The translations under genes were made by a program, and so were the position numbers. DNA of 64,000 nucleotides. Origin: Certhia americana. Lineage: Eukaryota; Chordata; Aves; Passeriformes; Certhiidae. Below the pieces are notes generated by a model. The model was not told where the DNA came from, did no database searches, and was given only the letters and a program-made list of their open reading frames with translations. Positions 61,036 to 64,000 of the stretch are shown in pieces. The stretch covers positions 56,211,207 through 56,275,206 of the forward strand of contig CM031859.1 in NCBI GenBank assembly GCA_018697195.1. Reading direction: 5' to 3'. Positions within the stretch are counted from its first letter, which is position 1. Each line of letters begins with the position of its first letter.

Positions 61036-64000
61036 GTGGAGGTATTAGCATTTGACAGATGAATGATTACACAGAAGTGTAAGCCTTTTAAAGAAAAAAA
61101 CAGCTTAATTATATATTTTTTTCATTAATATAGGCACATGCTGACCTGTGTTCCTACCTTTAACAAGGTATAAATGCCTTGTGAGCATGGTAGTATCCAG
61201 TAAACACCACACAAGGTGGTCAAGCGTTCATGAGCTCTAAAATTCATCTGGTTCATGTGCTAGATTTGTATATTGCTAATTTTGGAAGAAGAGAGAAATA
61301 ATATGCACATGTAGCCTTTACTCCCAACATTCTGTGGAGAAGTTTAGTACTATCCTTTATTTTTACATATTTACTGAAGTGAACCCACACTGTAGGTGAT
61401 ACTGTGCTTTGAGGTCTTTGTGGGTTTGTTTCTGTGGTGGCAGATCAAGGGACTTTTTTTCATTTAATTTGAATTCTTCAGCATTTTAGGGTATGATGTA
61501 ATATTACTAATAATATGGTGTTTTGCCAGCTCATTAGGGCTGATTCAGATCTTTAAGACGTTTTAATTGAAAAATATTTAGAAATTTGTGGAAGAGCTGC
61601 AGATGTTTCATTATAAACATGCCTGCAGAGCTGAGAACAGTTGTTTTAGTGTGCAGTTAATATCCTCCTCTGCAATGTGCATCTTCATCAGACCTGTGAA
61701 AGAGATACAGGCAGAAGTTCCTGCTTCTCAGGATGCTGTGTGAGGCTCTGGCTGAGCTGAAACACTGGGTGTCATTTGCCACTCCGATTTTTCTGTACCA
61801 CTTCACACCAGTCATTTGAACATGCTCTAAAAAGTCCTAGAAGCAAAAACTGTATCATAAAAGTCAACTCTGTTTTTCCCTGTTGACCAATAGCCAATAC
61901 ATGGACACACAATATTGGAGTTTCTCTGTAGGAGCAATATGATCTATCAAAAAAATGAAACATTAATGTACAGAAATGAACCCAAATGAATCTGGCTAGT
62001 CCTTTGTCACTGGCCACTGTCCTATTTAAATTATACTGCCCAACACATCCACTGAGAAAGTTGAAATTGTTTCCTTAGGAGCTGTCTGTAGAGTGCACCA
62101 GTCAGAGTAAGACTTACATGGAGACAAGTCTGCTAATAGGAAGAAATTTTTTTTTTTAAAAAAGTTACACTTGCTCAGTGAGGGGAAGTTGCAAACTGGC
62201 CCTGCACAGGTAAAGTCTGTTGAGGGACCCTTGTGAGCTCTAAGAATCCCTCTAATTTAATCAGTGACAGGAGGTGCCTGCTCTTCTTACTGTGCAGGCT
62301 TTGAGTATCTGGGTTGATGGCAACAGGGGGAAATTGTTCTCCACAGTCACTTGTGACTTCGTAGAACTGCCACTGTCCACAGTGTCTGATGTATTCTCAC
62401 ACTCTTCTCTTGCAAAACTGGCAAAGCATCAGAATTACACAGCATGGACACCTTGCCACCCTCAGAGCTTTTCTGAACTTGAGAGAAATCCCAGAGCTCT
62501 GCCTGTGAGCATCTTCATGGCTATAAAGAAGTCCATAAGAGCAGGGGACCAAAGCTAGTGTTCTAAAATTGAAAACTATTTGTTAGATGTTTTCTTCTTA
62601 ATTTATTCAGATACAAATAGAAAGTGTTTTAAGACCTTTCCTTTACATCCACAAAACTGAGCCTATGAACAAAAAAATTAGTCTTTTAGTCTCATTCCAG
62701 AGTATTCGCTTTCAGTCAGCAACAATTACTACAGTAATGTGCAGTCTGAAGTATGTATCATGCTTGACTATGGGTACAGATTTTTTGTTTCTCACCTAGT
62801 AGGGCTACACAGGCAATAAATAGGAGGTGCATATGGTATAACTATAAATTGTTGTTTATTATGGTTAAGGAAAAATATCCCATTTCAATGAAGCACTCAT
62901 TTTAGGTTGTGACGCTTTTTGTTTTCTTTAAAGAAAGCAAAGATATCTTGTTTCAATGTATAAATTTCTTATCTTTGTCATTTCAGAAGCCTGAAAATTA
63001 AGAACTGCAACTTTCCTGTTTCCTGCAAGTAGGAGACAAAAAATGAATCTGAAATATTCCTGTTATGTGTCTCTGGAGGAATGTCAAGATAGACCAAAGA
63101 GCAAAAGTTTACTCTTTCTTCAAACTAGTTTTTATGATGAAATATAGCTGTAAGGTTAAAAAAAAAAAAAAAAGAAAAAAACAAAACAAAAGAAACAGCA
63201 AGCTAAAGTTTTACTCACTGTAATGCAGGAAGCTCTCTACTGGGGCTTACGCTTGTTTGTGGATAAAATGGCATTGAAAAAGAGCAGTTTTTCAACTCAG
63301 AGTTTTTGTCTTTTCTCAGAAGATTGTACAAAAGTATTTCCTTTATCTTGGCTATCTACTAGAAACTTGCATAAACATGATTATGCTGTGTGACCGAGCC
63401 TATTTCTCTCTGAAAAGTACACTTTTGCTCCTGGCATTCAAGAGCTGAAACTACACACAGATTAACTGCACATTTTTGAGTTATCATCAAGCGTTGCTCT
63501 GGATGCGTTTGGGCAACCGCCAAGCTTCAAGCAAGGAAGATATTAACCAGAGAAAGAACAGAGCATGTATTTTGTAAAAAGTTTTTAATGTATCATTTGT
63601 TTCCTTGTTGGGCAAAGATCTTTTGAAACACTTAAGCCATAGCTGTCTTGTATCCATAGGTCTGTCTTTATCCGACGCGTGTGTTACAGGCTGTCCAGCT
63701 GATTATGTGCTTGTTGTGGTGAAGCTGGTTGTTCAGACAGGGCACTGCTCCTTCTGAAGCTCTGTTTTGCTCCTGTTCATGGCTAATGAAGCCTCCTGCT
63801 GTGCTGGCTCCCGACCTAGAGTTTTTCCCTGGCAGTTCACAACGGCCCAGTAACAAGAGAGGAGTCCATCAAGCAGGGATACGGACAGGGTACAGCTTTT
63901 TTCTGCTTCATTTTGCAGGTTTTAACTATCATGTTGAAGTGGGGAGGGTATTTCCATTTGAAGGGGTATTCAAACAAGTTGAATTGCAAACCATGTGCTT
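61036..64000. other. Downstream intergenic DNA, with no gene seen
   Basis: Here I find a second AATAAA at 62815-62820, a T-rich/A-rich junction near 62150, an A16 run at 63158-63173 followed by A-rich sequence, and scattered CpGs near 63.5-63.9 kb. Open frames at 62274-62558 (+) and 63668-63856 (minus) have no recognisable motif. In other vertebrates AKAP12 lies downstream of MTHFD1L, but none of its first-exon sequence is evident here. Confidence 0.7.
63158..63173 (+). repeat. A16 run with A-rich extension
   Basis: Sixteen A bases are followed by a GAAAAAAACAAAACAAAAG-type tract. It resembles a retroposed tail, but no source RNA is recognisable in the 150 bp upstream. Confidence 0.85.

Noticed and set aside
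63158..63200. Possible processed pseudogene tail
   Set aside because: The 150 bp upstream do not resemble any gene I recognise; recorded only as an A-rich tract.
61036..64000. Expected downstream neighbour AKAP12
   Set aside because: Gene order in other vertebrates suggests it lies further on, but no first-exon protein sequence or CpG island is seen before the window ends.
1..64000. tRNA, rRNA, CRISPR array or prokaryotic operon features
   Set aside because: No B-box type GGTTCGAATCC motif, rRNA-like block or regularly spaced repeat array was found by eye; the exon-intron structure marks the DNA as vertebrate nuclear.

Overview
The window is nuclear DNA from an amniote, most likely a bird. 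It is AT-rich, intron-dominated and has no operons or long open frames. Seven short exons with consensus splice sites spell the C-terminal 270 residues of mitochondrial monofunctional C1-tetrahydrofolate synthase, MTHFD1L (formate-tetrahydrofolate ligase domain), on the + strand. The bird assignment rests on a chicken-repeat-1 (CR1) LINE 3' fragment at about 29.07-29.32 kb, an avian ERV-type LTR remnant at about 15.64-15.80 kb, and worn L2/MIR/L3-type amniote repeats. The exact species cannot be read from the sequence.

Layout. 1-2737 is intron upstream of the first visible exon. Four exons cluster at 2738-2877, 4571-4612, 5686-5786 and 6193-6370. A 12.4-kb intron follows, holding an LTR remnant, a G30 homopolymer and an L2/MIR-type tail. 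Exons 18736-18843 and 19785-19937 are separated by 941 bp. A 39.3-kb final intron (19938-59221) holds the CR1, L3-like and MIR-like remnants, microsatellites, a 10-N assembly gap and a 34-bp perfect direct repeat. The terminal exon begins at 59222 with a 29-codon tail and a TGA at 59309-59311. The 3' UTR and downstream intergenic DNA run to 64000. The first canonical AATAAA after the stop is at 61014.

The exons join in frame with intron phases (1)-0-0-2-0-0-0. They cover the part of the synthetase domain that contains the family signature V-A-T-[IV]-R-A-L-K and the conserved C-terminus ending in G-L-F. In the mitochondrion this enzyme interconverts 10-formyl-THF, ADP and phosphate with formate, THF and ATP, exporting one-carbon units as formate. 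No second protein-coding gene, tRNA, rRNA, CRISPR array or complete mobile element was found. The other open frames are short chance frames in intronic or intergenic DNA. I see no convincing new biological system. The items most worth checking are the 34-bp direct repeat, a near-perfect palindrome with paired CAGGTA/TACCTG sites, a tandem POU octamer pair and several ancient repeat remnants.
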